Translations under genes and position numbers: made by a program
NCBI RefSeq assembly: GCF_000730645.1
Contig: NZ_BBIU01000022.1
Location: forward strand, 1 to 64,000
Source: Pseudomonas parafulva NBRC 16636 = DSM 17004
GTDB taxonomy: Bacteria > Pseudomonadota > Gammaproteobacteria > Pseudomonadales > Pseudomonadaceae
DNA length: 64,000 bases
Direction: 5' to 3'
Notes under the pieces: model-generated
Seen by the model: the letters and a program-made list of their open reading frames with translations, nothing else
Told to the model about the DNA's origin: nothing
Database searches by the model: none
Part shown: piece after piece, positions 41,646 to 50,913 of the stretch
How the letters are laid out: each line of letters starts with the position of its first letter
Position numbering within the stretch: the stretch's first letter is position 1

Positions 41646-42917
41646 TTACCCCAACAACCCACTCAACCCATCGATCAACCGCTGCAACGCCCCTTGGTTG
41701 GCCCGCATCACTGCCCGGCCCGCCTCGCCCATGCGCCGGGCGTCCTGCGGCAACTCGACCAGGCGCTGCACCGCTTGGGCCAGCCCGTCGGCATCGTCCA
41801 CCTGCTGCAGCGCCCCGGCCTCGCGCAGCATTGCGCTGATTTCGAGGAAGTTGAACACGTGCGGCCCCATCAGCACCGGTAGCGCCAGCGCGGCGGGCTC
41901 CAGCGGGTTGTGCCCCCCTGTCGCCACCAGGCTGCCACCCACGAAGGCGATGTCGGCCAGGGCATAGAGGAACAGCAATTCGCCCATGGTATCGCCCAAC
42001 AGCACCTGGCTCTGGCCCTGCACAGCGTCCCCAGCGGAGCGGCGTACCGTTGCGAACTGCTCGCTACACAGGGCATGCACGGCAGCGAAGCGCTCGGGGT
42101 GGCGCGGCACCAGAATCAGCAACGCATCGGCATGGCTCTTCAGCAACTGCTGATGAGCCTGGAGAATCAGTGCGTCTTCGCCTTCATGGGTGCTGGCCGC
42201 GATCCACACCGGCCGCTGGGCGGCCCCCCACTGCTCGCGCAGCGCCTTGGCGCGGGGCAGCAGTTGCGGGTCGACTTGCAGGTCGAACTTGATCGACCCC
42301 GTCACCTGGACGCACTGCGGGCGCGCACCCAAGGTGCGGAAACGCTCGGCCTCCGCTTCGGTCTGCACCGCAATCAGGCTCATCTCGGCCAGCATGGGCC
42401 GGGTCAGCCTGGCAAAGCGGCCATAGCCACGGGCGGAACGCTCGGACAACCGCGCATTGGCCAGCGCGACCGGGATCGAGCGCTTGGCGCACTGATGGAT
42501 ATGGTTGGGCCATAACTCGGTCTCCATGATCACGCCCAGTTTCGGCTGCACATGGTCCAGAAAACGCCCGGCCGCCCATGGCAGGTCATAGGGCAAGTAA
42601 CAATGCTGCACCCGGGGTTCGTCGGCGAACAGTGCGCGAATACGCTCCGACCCGGTTGGGGTCATGCAGGTGAGCGTAATCGGCAACTGCGGGTAGGCCT
42701 TGAGCAATGCGCGCACCATCGGCGCGGCGGCGATGCTTTCACCCACCGACACCGCGTGTACCCATATACCGCCCTTGCGCATGGCTGGCAGTTTGAATGC
42801 AAAGCGCTCACCCACGCGCTGGCCGTAGGCAGGCGCCTTGCGCGCACGCAGGTACAGGCGCAGCGCAACCAGTGGCAGACCGAGGTGAAACAACAAGCTA
42901 TAGAGAGTTCTGTTCAT
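41646..42917 (-). CDS. waaA: 3-deoxy-D-manno-octulosonic acid transferase
   Basis: Inner-membrane glycosyltransferase that adds Kdo residues to lipid IVA, an essential step of LPS assembly. The 423-residue protein has an N-terminal membrane anchor (MNRTLYSLLFHLGLPLVALRLYLR), the KdtA motif GGIWVHAVSVGES with the catalytic Glu, and the C-terminal FVGGSLVATGGHNPLEPAA stretch that binds the CMP-Kdo donor. The ATG at 42917 is preferred to a start at 43043, which would run into the LysR gene. Confidence 0.96.
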   Translation of the reverse strand: MNRTLYSLLFHLGLPLVALRLYLRARKAPAYGQRVGERFAFKLPAMRKGGIWVHAVSVGESIAAAPMVRALLKAYPQLPITLTCMTPTGSERIRALFADEPRVQHCYLPYDLPWAAGRFLDHVQPKLGVIMETELWPNHIHQCAKRSIPVALANARLSERSARGYGRFARLTRPMLAEMSLIAVQTEAEAERFRTLGARPQCVQVTGSIKFDLQVDPQLLPRAKALREQWGAAQRPVWIAASTHEGEDALILQAHQQLLKSHADALLILVPRHPERFAAVHALCSEQFATVRRSAGDAVQGQSQVLLGDTMGELLFLYALADIAFVGGSLVATGGHNPLEPAALALPVLMGPHVFNFLEISAMLREAGALQQVDDADGLAQAVQRLVELPQDARRMGEAGRAVMRANQGALQRLIDGLSGLLG

Positions 42918-42928
42918 GGCGGCGGAGT

Positions 42929-43819
42929 TTACCCGATAGCACGCAGGTGTACCGCAAAGCGCTCGGCCAGCCACTGTGCGGCGGGCCCAAGGGGCTCGTC
43001 CCGGCGCCAGGCCAGTTCCACCACCAATGCCGGTGGGCGCCATTCACTGGCCAGCTCGACCATGTGCGCCTGATACGTCGGGTATTGCACCACATGCCGC
43101 GGCAGCCAGGCCCAACCCAGGCCGCGCATCAGCAATTCGGCCATGGCGTAAAAGCTGTCGGCCCGCCACACCTGCGGGCTGATCGCCTCGCCACCCGGGT
43201 AGCCGCTCTGCTGGGGGGTAACCAGCAACTGGCGGTGGCGTGCCAGTTGCTGACGGGTCACCGGCCCGGCCTGCGCCAGTGGGTGGTCAACGGCGCACAC
43301 GGTTACCATTTCCACACTCCCCAGGGCTCGCCGCTCCAGCGATGCCGGCATGCTTTCGTGGTGGAAGAACAGGCCGAGGTCGGCGCGCCGCTCGACCAGT
43401 TTGCGCGCTACGTCACCCTGGGCGCCGCTGGCCAGTTGCACTTCCAGAAACGGGTAACGGCTGGCCAGTTCATCCAGGCTGTCGATGACGGGCTGGTAGG
43501 GCATGGCTTCGTCTTGCGCCACCCGCAACAGGGCTTCCTGGCCGCGCATCAGTGCCAGGGCACGGCCGTCCAGGCGTTCGCACTGGCGTAACAACTCGCG
43601 GGCATCGGCCAACAGGGCACTGCCGTTTTCAGTGAGTTTCGGCTGCCGACCGCTGCTGCGCTCGAACAGCGTGACGCCAAGGTCGGCTTCCAGCAAGGCG
43701 ATGGCATTGCTGATTGCGGACTGCGCCCTGCCCTGCTCCCGCGCTACTGCTGAGAATGAGCGCAGCTCCGCCACGCGCAGGAAGGTGCGCAGCTGCTCCA
43801 GGTTCCATAGCTCGGCCAT
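42929..43819 (-). CDS. LysR-type transcriptional regulator
   Basis: The 296-residue protein has the N-terminal winged helix-turn-helix at about residues 5-62 (LEQLRTFLRVAELRSFSAVA, then SAISNAIALLEADLGVTLFER) and a C-terminal effector domain at about 90-295. GGAGAT precedes the ATG at 43819. It diverges from the SMR transporter gene with 84 bases between starts, so that gene is the likely target. It ends 11 bases before waaA, but co-transcription with waaA is not implied functionally. Effector unknown. Confidence 0.93.
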   Translation of the reverse strand: MAELWNLEQLRTFLRVAELRSFSAVAREQGRAQSAISNAIALLEADLGVTLFERSSGRQPKLTENGSALLADARELLRQCERLDGRALALMRGQEALLRVAQDEAMPYQPVIDSLDELASRYPFLEVQLASGAQGDVARKLVERRADLGLFFHHESMPASLERRALGSVEMVTVCAVDHPLAQAGPVTRQQLARHRQLLVTPQQSGYPGGEAISPQVWRADSFYAMAELLMRGLGWAWLPRHVVQYPTYQAHMVELASEWRPPALVVELAWRRDEPLGPAAQWLAERFAVHLRAIG

Positions 43820-43903
43820 CAACCTATCTCCATACCAGATAGGTAATGACTTTACCGCATACTGGCACCCTCTAGAATGCGCGCATCATCAGGAGAAACC
43901 ATC

Positions 43904-44236
43904 ATGAATGCCTACACCTACCTCGCCATCGCCATCTGCGCCGAAGTCATCGCCACTGCTTCGATGAAAGCGGTCAAAGGGCTGAGCACGCCGTTGCCGC
44001 TGCTGTTGATGGTGGTGGGCTACGGGATCGCGTTCTGGATGCTGACGCTGGTGGTGCGCAGCATTCCGGTGGGGATTGCCTATGCTGTGTGGTCGGGTTT
44101 GGGCATCGTGCTGATCAGCGTGGCGGCACTGGTGATCTACGGGCAGAAGCTGGACGTGCCCGCCATGCTGGGCATGGCCATGATTGTTGGGGGCGTGGTG
44201 GTGATTCAGGTGTTTTCCAAGACGGCGGGGCATTGA
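43904..44236 (+). CDS. Small multidrug resistance (SMR) efflux protein
   Basis: The 110-residue protein has four membrane segments. The essential Glu14 (AICAEVIATASMK), the conserved WSGLG motif in segment 3 and the ILIG-type final segment match EmrE-like quaternary-cation exporters rather than the paired guanidinium-only type, though sequence alone cannot separate them. AGGAG stands before the ATG at 43904. The gene diverges from a LysR regulator, which probably controls it. Confidence 0.9.
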   Translation: MNAYTYLAIAICAEVIATASMKAVKGLSTPLPLLLMVVGYGIAFWMLTLVVRSIPVGIAYAVWSGLGIVLISVAALVIYGQKLDVPAMLGMAMIVGGVVVIQVFSKTAGH

Positions 44237-44369
44237 TGCCGGGCCTGGGTTGAGCCTGGCGCTCGATCGCCCAGGCGCCGCAACTGCCAAGGCGAACACT
44301 CCCGGCTAACTGCCCACCCAGGCCCGACCCTGTATACTTGCCCGCTGTCCCAGTCTTCGAGGTACCACC

Positions 44370-45545
44370 ATGCCATCTGCTATTACCACTGACGTGCTGA
44401 TCGTCGGCGCCGGGGTCGCAGGCCTGTGGCTCAATGCCCGACTGCGTCGGCTGGGCTACTCGACAGTGCTGGTGGAGCGCGCCAGCCTTGGCGGCGAGCA
44501 GACCATCAAGTCCCAGGGCATCATCCATGGCGGCACCAAGTACGCCCTGCATGGCGCCTTGACCGGCGCTTCCGAAGCCATCGCCGACATGCCCAGGCGC
44601 TGGCGCGAGGCGCTGGCCGGCAACGGTGAGCTCAACCTGGCCAACACCCGGCTGCTGTCCGAGGCCCACTACCTGTGGTCCCCCGGTACGCTGGCCGGCA
44701 ACCTCACCAGCTTCTTCGCCAGCAAGGCGGTGCGCGGCCGCGTCGACCAGGTCAAGGGCAATCAATTGCCCCCGGCCCTGCAGGACCGGGCCTTCAAGGG
44801 CAAGGTCTATCGGCTGGCAGAACTGGTCATCGACGTGCCCAGCCTGCTGGCCAACCTGGCAGAACTGGCCGGTGACAGCCTGCTGGCAGGCGAACGCATC
44901 ACCCCACTACGTGAAAGCGACGAACTGGTTGGCCTGCAGGTGGATGGGCGCAGCATCATCGCCCAGCGCATCGTCCTCAGCGCAGGGGCCGGCACCGAAG
45001 ACCTGCTGCACGCCCTGGGCCTGCAGCAGCCAGCCATGCAAACGCGCCCCCTGCACATGGTGATGGCCAAGGGCGCCAACCTCAAACCCCTGTATGCGCA
45101 CTGCCTGGGTGGCGGGCCCAAGCCGCGCATGACCGTCACCACCCACCCGGCTGCCGACGGCCAGTGGGTGTGGTACCTGGGTGGCGACCTGGCCGAAGCC
45201 GATGGCGTGGCCCGCGACAGCGCTGCGCAGATCGCCGCCGCACAGCAGGAAGTGGCCAACCTGCTGCCTTGGGTCGACCAGGGCCAGGTACGCTGGGCCA
45301 CCTTGCGCGTCGACCGCGCAGAACCCGCGCAATCGGGCCTGGTGCGCCCCGACAACGCCTTCCTGGCCGAACAGCAGCGCCTGCTGGTGGGCTGGCCGAC
45401 CAAGCTGGCCCTGGCGCCGGACTTCAGTGACCGGGTCATCAACCAGCTGCAGCGCGACGGCATTCAACCCCAGGCCCACCCTGACCTGTCCGGCCTGCCA
45501 CGCCCGCCTCTGGGCACGCCAGCCTGGGAGCAACTGCTGCCATGA
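44370..45545 (+). CDS. FAD-dependent oxidoreductase (DAO family)
   Basis: The 391-residue protein has the N-terminal dinucleotide-binding loop GAGVAG at 13-18 followed by VLVERASLGGEQTIKSQGIIHGG, and later GQWVWYLGGDLAE. The overall plan suits D-amino-acid oxidase/glycerol-3-phosphate dehydrogenase-like flavoproteins. Substrate is not evident. The next gene, an aldo/keto reductase, overlaps its stop by four bases, so the two are translationally coupled and probably act on linked substrates. Confidence 0.85.
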   Translation: MPSAITTDVLIVGAGVAGLWLNARLRRLGYSTVLVERASLGGEQTIKSQGIIHGGTKYALHGALTGASEAIADMPRRWREALAGNGELNLANTRLLSEAHYLWSPGTLAGNLTSFFASKAVRGRVDQVKGNQLPPALQDRAFKGKVYRLAELVIDVPSLLANLAELAGDSLLAGERITPLRESDELVGLQVDGRSIIAQRIVLSAGAGTEDLLHALGLQQPAMQTRPLHMVMAKGANLKPLYAHCLGGGPKPRMTVTTHPAADGQWVWYLGGDLAEADGVARDSAAQIAAAQQEVANLLPWVDQGQVRWATLRVDRAEPAQSGLVRPDNAFLAEQQRLLVGWPTKLALAPDFSDRVINQLQRDGIQPQAHPDLSGLPRPPLGTPAWEQLLP

Positions 45546-46354
45546 GCCTGCCCACCCTGCACAATTTCCATCGCCCCTTGGGCAGCACCGGGCTGCAGGT
45601 GTCGCCCCTGGGCCTTGGCACCGTGAAGCTCGGCCGCGACCAGGGCGTGAAATACCCTGCCGGTTTCACCATCCCCGGCGATGAAGATGCCCGCCTGCTG
45701 CTGGCCCAGGCCCGCCAGTTGGGCATCAACCTGATCGATACCGCCCCCGCCTATGGCCGCAGCGAGGAACGCCTCGGCCCGTTGCTGCGTGGGCAACGCG
45801 ATGAATGGGTGATTGTGAGCAAGGTGGGTGAAGAGTTCGAGGGCGGCCTGTCGCACTTCGACTTCAGTGCCGCCCACACCCGCCGGTCGGTGGAACGTAG
45901 CCTGCAGCGGCTGGAAACCGACCGCATCGACCTGGTGCTGGTGCACTCCGACGGCAACGACCTGGCCATCCTGGAGCAGCAAGCGGTGTACCAGACCCTG
46001 GCCGAGCTCAAGCGCGAGGGCAAGATTCTGGGCTTCGGCCTCTCCGGCAAGACGGTTGCTGGCGGCTTGAAGGCCCTGGAGCACGGCGACTGCGCCATGG
46101 TCACCTACAACCTGAACGAGCAGGCAGAGCGCCCCGTGCTGGACTACGCTGCGCAACACGGCAAGGCCATCCTGGTAAAAAAGGCCCTGGCCAGCGGCCA
46201 CGTATGCCTGGCACCCGGTGTGGACCCGGTGCGGGCAAGCTTCGAATTGCTGTTTGCCCACCCGGGCGTCAGCAGTGCTATCGTGGGCACCATCAACCCG
46301 TTGCACCTGGCCCACAACGTGGCCACCGTCGCCCGCATCCTGGGCCAGCAGTGA
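45542..46354 (+). CDS. Aldo/keto reductase
   Basis: The 270-residue TIM-barrel oxidoreductase has the canonical catalytic tetrad in order: Asp66 and Tyr71 (NLIDTAPAYGRSEERLG), Lys94 (VIVSKVGEE) and His135 (LVLVHSDG). The C-terminus carries the NADPH-binding SSAIVGTINPLHLAHN loop. It overlaps the flavoprotein gene by ATGA and is followed 50 bases later by the unknown 46405 gene. Confidence 0.92.
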   Translation: MSLPTLHNFHRPLGSTGLQVSPLGLGTVKLGRDQGVKYPAGFTIPGDEDARLLLAQARQLGINLIDTAPAYGRSEERLGPLLRGQRDEWVIVSKVGEEFEGGLSHFDFSAAHTRRSVERSLQRLETDRIDLVLVHSDGNDLAILEQQAVYQTLAELKREGKILGFGLSGKTVAGGLKALEHGDCAMVTYNLNEQAERPVLDYAAQHGKAILVKKALASGHVCLAPGVDPVRASFELLFAHPGVSSAIVGTINPLHLAHNVATVARILGQQ

Positions 46355-46404
46355 GTTGCCCGTGGCCATGGCCGGGCAACTGAGCCGACGCAAGGAGAAG
46401 CCCC

Positions 46405-47382
46405 GTGGCGCGAACGCTGATCCGCAAGAACCCGAGCAACTTCAAGACGCTGCCACTGCATGTAGAAGCCACCGCCGAGGGCCTGGTGTACCAGAGCATC
46501 GGCGTGCCCCTCAACTTTGCCCAGACCCAACAACGGCGCAAGCCCATCCAGGTGGATGACCCGCAGCGTTTCGTCGCCGAGCTGGCCAACCTGGGCGTCT
46601 CGGTTCGGCTCACCCTGCACTGGCAAAACCGCGATTACTGGGTGCTGGTGCGCCAGCGCCGACAAGACCGCGGCGACGTGGTACTGAAACTGATCTCAGG
46701 TTATGTACCGGCGCAGGAGCTGAACCTGCCCTTGCACACGGCGGTGCAGGAAGTGGCCGAAGAATGCCTGCTGGAAACCACCGAAGGGTGGCTGGGTGGG
46801 CGCTTCAACGAAACCTGGCTGCCCGTGCCCTACGCAGCCGCCCTGCATTACCGCGAAACCCCGCACTTCCAGCTGGCCCCGCAGTCCGGCGCGGCGCGCC
46901 CGGTGCACTGCGGCCAGCAGGTGTTGCTGGAGCGGCCCAGGGCCTATGTGCACCTGCCCACGGCATCGCTGCAACTGATCTACGACATGCGCCTGGACGT
47001 GCCGCGGGACGCCAAGAAGCTCAGCCTGTTCCACGTCGATGAGCGGCTGGAAGGCGACCAACTGGTGGCACGGCTGAACCGCAAGCGGCCAGACCTGTAC
47101 CTGATGCCTTTGAAGGACGGCCAACCCCTGGCCGAGCTGTACACCCTGAAGAAGGACGAGCTGGTGCCGGCGAGCACTCGCGGCCTGTACCTGGCCGAGA
47201 GCTTTGCCCAGCAGGAAGGCTGGGTGGTGAAGGATGAGCGGGTGCGCTGGCGGGACTGGGTGAAGCAGCAAGGCCTGGTAGAAACCAAGCCCGCGCGGGC
47301 CAGCCACCTGCAGCGCTTTGGTGCCAAGGCGCGGGCCCTGCTGCGGCGGGCCAGGACGTCTCTGCGCAACCAGAGCCCATGA
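46405..47382 (+). CDS. Conserved protein of unknown function
   Basis: I do not recognise this 325-residue protein. It is soluble, without signal peptide or membrane segment. Visible features are an N-terminal KNPSNFKTLPLHVEATAEGLVYQSIGVPLNF, a central VAEECLLETTEGWLGG stretch resembling a Nudix-like helix (EVAEECLL) but without the full Nudix box, and a strongly basic C-terminus (ARALLRRARTSLRNQ). It starts with GTG at 46405 (AAGGAG 11 bases upstream) and is the third gene of the flavoprotein-aldo/keto reductase unit. Confidence 0.7.
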   Translation: MARTLIRKNPSNFKTLPLHVEATAEGLVYQSIGVPLNFAQTQQRRKPIQVDDPQRFVAELANLGVSVRLTLHWQNRDYWVLVRQRRQDRGDVVLKLISGYVPAQELNLPLHTAVQEVAEECLLETTEGWLGGRFNETWLPVPYAAALHYRETPHFQLAPQSGAARPVHCGQQVLLERPRAYVHLPTASLQLIYDMRLDVPRDAKKLSLFHVDERLEGDQLVARLNRKRPDLYLMPLKDGQPLAELYTLKKDELVPASTRGLYLAESFAQQEGWVVKDERVRWRDWVKQQGLVETKPARASHLQRFGAKARALLRRARTSLRNQSP

Positions 47383-47383
47383 C

Positions 47384-47402
47384 CGGGGCCATGATGGCCC
47401 CG
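47384..47402. terminator. Candidate bidirectional terminator between 46405 gene and hldE
   Basis: Perfect seven-base arms CGGGGCC/GGCCCCG with loop ATGAT in the convergent gap. No T-run, so weak as a standard terminator. Confidence 0.4.
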
Positions 47403-47410
47403 ACGCAGCG

Positions 47411-48832
47411 TCAGTGCTTGCGGATTTTCTCGACGATGGCAGTGGTCGAGCTGTTCTCGACCAGCCCCAGCACTTTCACGGTGCCGCCGTAGCCGTTGAC
47501 GATATCGGCACCCACCACCTGGTCGATGCCATAGTCGCCACCCTTTACCAGCACATCGGGCTTCACCTGGCTCAGCAGGTTTTCCGGCGTGCCTTCCGAG
47601 AAACTGATCACCCAGTCCACCGCCCCCAGGCCCGCCAGTACCGCCATGCGCCGGTCGACACTGTTGATCGGCCGGCCTGGCCCTTTCAGGCGGCTGACCG
47701 ACGCATCGTCATTGACGGCAACGATCAGCCTGTCCCCTTGGGCACGGGCCTGTTCGAGATAGGTCACGTGCCCGGCATGCAGAATGTCGAAGCAGCCATT
47801 GGTAAAGACGATGCGCTCGTTGTGGGCCCGGGCATCATCGATGGCTACCAGCAGTTGCTCAAGCCCCAGCACCCCGCGCTCGGAACCCTCTTCGCGCTGA
47901 ATGGCCCGGCGCAGCTCTGGTGCACTGATGGCGGCGGTACCCAGCTTGCCGACCACGATGCCTGCCGCCAGGTTGGCCAGGGCCACTGCATGAGGCAGCT
48001 CCTCGCCGGCCGCAATGGCGGCAGCCAGGGTAGAGATCACCGTATCACCGGCACCGGTGACGTCGAACACTTCTCGCGCCCGCGCTGGCAGGTGCAGCGG
48101 CGGCTGGCCGATGCGCAGCAGGGTCATGCCGTGCTCGCCACGGGTCACCAGCAAGGCGCCCATGTCCAGGTCATGCAGTAGCTGCAGGCCCTTGGCTACC
48201 AGCTCGGCCTCGTCGGCGCAGCGGCCGACGATGGTTTCGAATTCGCTGAGGTTGGGGGTAATGAGGCTGGCACCGCGGTACACGGAAAAATCCTTGCCCT
48301 TGGGGTCGGCCAGCACCGGGATACCCTTGGCACGCGCTGCCTGGATCAGGCTCTGGTGGTTCTTCAAGGCGCCTTTGCCGTAATCCGACAGTACCAGCAC
48401 CTTGACGCCTTCGAGCAGCTTGTCCACTTCCGCACCCAGTGACAGGGGGTCGGTGGCGAAGGGTTCCTCGAAATCGATACGCAGCAACTGCTGGTGGCGG
48501 CTCATGACCCGCAGCTTGACGATGGTCGGCTGATGGGCGATGCGCTGGAACACCGAGCGCACACCCGCCGCGTGCAGGCTGTTGGCCAGGCTGTCGGCGG
48601 CCTCGTCCTGCCCGGTGACACCGATCAGCGACGCAGGCGCACCCAGCGCCGCAATGTTCAACGCAACGTTGGCCGCGCCACCCGGGCGATCCTCGATCTG
48701 ATCGACCTTGACCACCGGCACTGGCGCTTCAGGCGAGATACGCGAGGTACCGCCATGCCAGTAGCGGTCGAGCATGACATCGCCGACCACCAGTACCGGG
48801 GCTTGATCGAAACGCGGCATGGACAACTTCAT
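47411..48832 (-). CDS. hldE: Bifunctional heptose-7-phosphate kinase / heptose-1-phosphate adenylyltransferase
   Basis: Makes ADP-heptose for the LPS inner core. The 473-residue protein has an N-terminal ribokinase domain ([40 protein letters not shown] near residue 265) and a C-terminal nucleotidyltransferase domain beginning at about 341 with [21 protein letters not shown]. Both halves look intact. The ATG at 48832 ([10 protein letters not shown]) fits the family; 15 upstream in-frame codons do not. It lies downstream of msbA on the same strand. Confidence 0.97.
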   Translation of the reverse strand: MKLSMPRFDQAPVLVVGDVMLDRYWHGGTSRISPEAPVPVVKVDQIEDRPGGAANVALNIAALGAPASLIGVTGQDEAADSLANSLHAAGVRSVFQRIAHQPTIVKLRVMSRHQQLLRIDFEEPFATDPLSLGAEVDKLLEGVKVLVLSDYGKGALKNHQSLIQAARAKGIPVLADPKGKDFSVYRGASLITPNLSEFETIVGRCADEAELVAKGLQLLHDLDMGALLVTRGEHGMTLLRIGQPPLHLPARAREVFDVTGAGDTVISTLAAAIAAGEELPHAVALANLAAGIVVGKLGTAAISAPELRRAIQREEGSERGVLGLEQLLVAIDDARAHNERIVFTNGCFDILHAGHVTYLEQARAQGDRLIVAVNDDASVSRLKGPGRPINSVDRRMAVLAGLGAVDWVISFSEGTPENLLSQVKPDVLVKGGDYGIDQVVGADIVNGYGGTVKVLGLVENSSTTAIVEKIRKH

Positions 48833-48929
48833 GGGCAACCCATATGAAAATAGTGAACAGGGACGGGATATTAGCACAGGGTGAACGGTGGCTTTACGGC
48901 CAGATCACCCTGGGAATATCCGGATACAA

Positions 48930-48950
48930 CCGGGGCCGCCAGGGCCCCGG
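48930..48950 (-). terminator. Candidate terminator after msbA
   Basis: CCGGGGCC/GGCCCCGG arms with a five-base loop, 12 bases past the msbA stop. Only scattered Ts follow on the minus strand, so efficiency is uncertain. Confidence 0.55.
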
Positions 48951-48961
48951 TGTGGCAGGTT

Positions 48962-50767
48962 TCAGGTGATATCGGCCTTGGCCGGTTCATCCAGGCCCAT
49001 GGCATGCAGGCGGGCATAATAGCCATTGGCTGCCAGCAGCTCGGCGTGGGTGCCACGCTCCACCAGGCAACCCTGGTCCATGACCAGAATCTGGTCGGCC
49101 TTCTCGATGGTCGACAGACGGTGCGCGATCACCAGGGTGGTGCGGCCTTCCATCACGCGGTCCAGGGCGGCCTGGATGTGCCGTTCCGACTCTGTGTCCA
49201 GCGCCGAGGTCGCTTCATCCAGGATCAGCAAGGGTGCGTTCTTCAGCAACGCACGAGCGATTGCGAGGCGCTGGCGCTGGCCGCCAGACAACAGCACGCC
49301 GTTTTCACCGATCTGGGTATCGAAGCCCTTGGGCAATTGGTCGACGAAGTCTTTGGCGAACGCCGCCTCGGCGGCCGCCTCGATATCGGCACGCGGGGCA
49401 CCGGCCAGGTCACCATAGGCAATGTTGTTGGCGATGGTGTCGCTGAACAGCGTGACGTGCTGGTTGACCTGGGCGATGTGGCGGCGCAGGTTCAGCAGCT
49501 TGAAGTCTTCGATTTCCACGCCATCGAGCAGAATCTCGCCGGTGTCGTGGTGGTAGAAGCGCGGAATCAGGCCGGCCAGGGTGGATTTACCACTGCCGGA
49601 CCGGCCCACCAGCGCCACCATCTGCCCGGGCTCGACGGTGAAGTTGATGTCGCGCAGCACCTGGCGCTCGGTACCTGGGTACGTGAAGCTGAGGTTGCGC
49701 ACTTCCAGGCGACCCTTGACCGAATCGCGCTCCACAGTGCCTTTGTCCAGCTCACGCGGCTCGTCCAGTTGCTCGAAGATGCTTTCAGCACCGGCGACGC
49801 CCTTCTGGATGGTCGAACTGACTTCCGACAGCTGGCGAATCGGCTTGGGCAGCAGACCGGCCAAGGTGATGTAGGCAACCATGTCACCCGCCGAGGCGTC
49901 GCCGCGAAGGTACAGCACCAGAAACATCAGCACCGCCATGGCCACATAGATCACCAACTGCAGCAGCGGCGTATAGATGGCGCTGGTGCGGGTCATGCGC
50001 AGCTGCTTGTCGGTGTTGCTCTGGCTGGCCTTGAGGAAGCGCCGTTGCTCGTAGGTTTCGCCGCCGAAGCTGCGCACTACCCGGTAACCCTGGATGGTTT
50101 CCGATGCCACGTGGGTGACGTCACCCATGGCCACCTGGATCTTCTTGCTCTGCTTGCGGAATTTCTTGCTGGCGCGGCCCACCATGAAGGCGATCAGCGG
50201 CAGGATGGCCAGCATCACCAGGGTCAGGCGCCAGTTCATCAGCAGCAGCGAGGCAAACAGGAAGATCACCGTCATGCCTTCGCGGATCACCACCTTGATG
50301 GCGTCGGTGGCAGCGCCGGTGACCATGGTCACGTTGAACGTGATGCGGGAAATGAGGTGCCCGGAGTTGTTCTGGTCGAAGTAGCGGTTGGGCAGGGTCA
50401 GCAGGTTATTGAACAGCTGCACCCGCAGGTCGTGTACCAGGCCCAGGGAGACCTTGGCCAGGAAGTAGTTGCCCAGAAACGAACCCAGCCCCTGCCAGGC
50501 GGCGATCAGAATGATCAGCCCAGGTACCGTGTGCAACAGGTTGAGGTCGCGCAGGTAAGGGACGTTGGGGAACAGCGAGGCGTCCGGGTTGGACAGGCCG
50601 TCGACGAAATACTTGAGGATATAGCCCAGCATGGGCTGAGTCGAAGCGAAGATCAGAAAGCCCAGGATACTAAGCAGAAACACGCCGATGTAGGGGCGGA
50701 CATAGCCAAGTAGACGGAGGTAGATCTTCATGCTCGATGAACTGCTGGAGCCTTTGGCGTCTGTCAT
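48962..50767 (-). CDS. msbA: Lipid A-core flippase MsbA
   Basis: ABC exporter half-transporter that flips lipid A-core across the inner membrane. The product of about 601 residues has six membrane segments in its N-terminal half, then a nucleotide-binding domain with Walker A GRSGSGKST (near 387), the signature LSGGQRQRLAIARA (near 492) and Walker B LLILDEATSALD (near 512). The start is uncertain: ATG at 50779 or, chosen here, 50767 (MTDAKGSSSSSSMKIYLRLL); neither has a strong ribosome-binding site. It diverges from the ligase gene. Confidence 0.95.
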   Translation of the reverse strand: MTDAKGSSSSSSMKIYLRLLGYVRPYIGVFLLSILGFLIFASTQPMLGYILKYFVDGLSNPDASLFPNVPYLRDLNLLHTVPGLIILIAAWQGLGSFLGNYFLAKVSLGLVHDLRVQLFNNLLTLPNRYFDQNNSGHLISRITFNVTMVTGAATDAIKVVIREGMTVIFLFASLLLMNWRLTLVMLAILPLIAFMVGRASKKFRKQSKKIQVAMGDVTHVASETIQGYRVVRSFGGETYEQRRFLKASQSNTDKQLRMTRTSAIYTPLLQLVIYVAMAVLMFLVLYLRGDASAGDMVAYITLAGLLPKPIRQLSEVSSTIQKGVAGAESIFEQLDEPRELDKGTVERDSVKGRLEVRNLSFTYPGTERQVLRDINFTVEPGQMVALVGRSGSGKSTLAGLIPRFYHHDTGEILLDGVEIEDFKLLNLRRHIAQVNQHVTLFSDTIANNIAYGDLAGAPRADIEAAAEAAFAKDFVDQLPKGFDTQIGENGVLLSGGQRQRLAIARALLKNAPLLILDEATSALDTESERHIQAALDRVMEGRTTLVIAHRLSTIEKADQILVMDQGCLVERGTHAELLAANGYYARLHAMGLDEPAKADIT

Positions 50768-50913
50768 ATCACGGAACATGCTGAAAATGGGGTGCTGACT
50801 TTAGCACAGGTTGCCTTGCACGTCGGTTAACGACGACCAGGCGCGTACCAGCAGCAATGCGTGCAAAGCTGGGTTAACATTGCCCGTTCTTCACACCCAG
50901 GCCCGTTTCGCTC

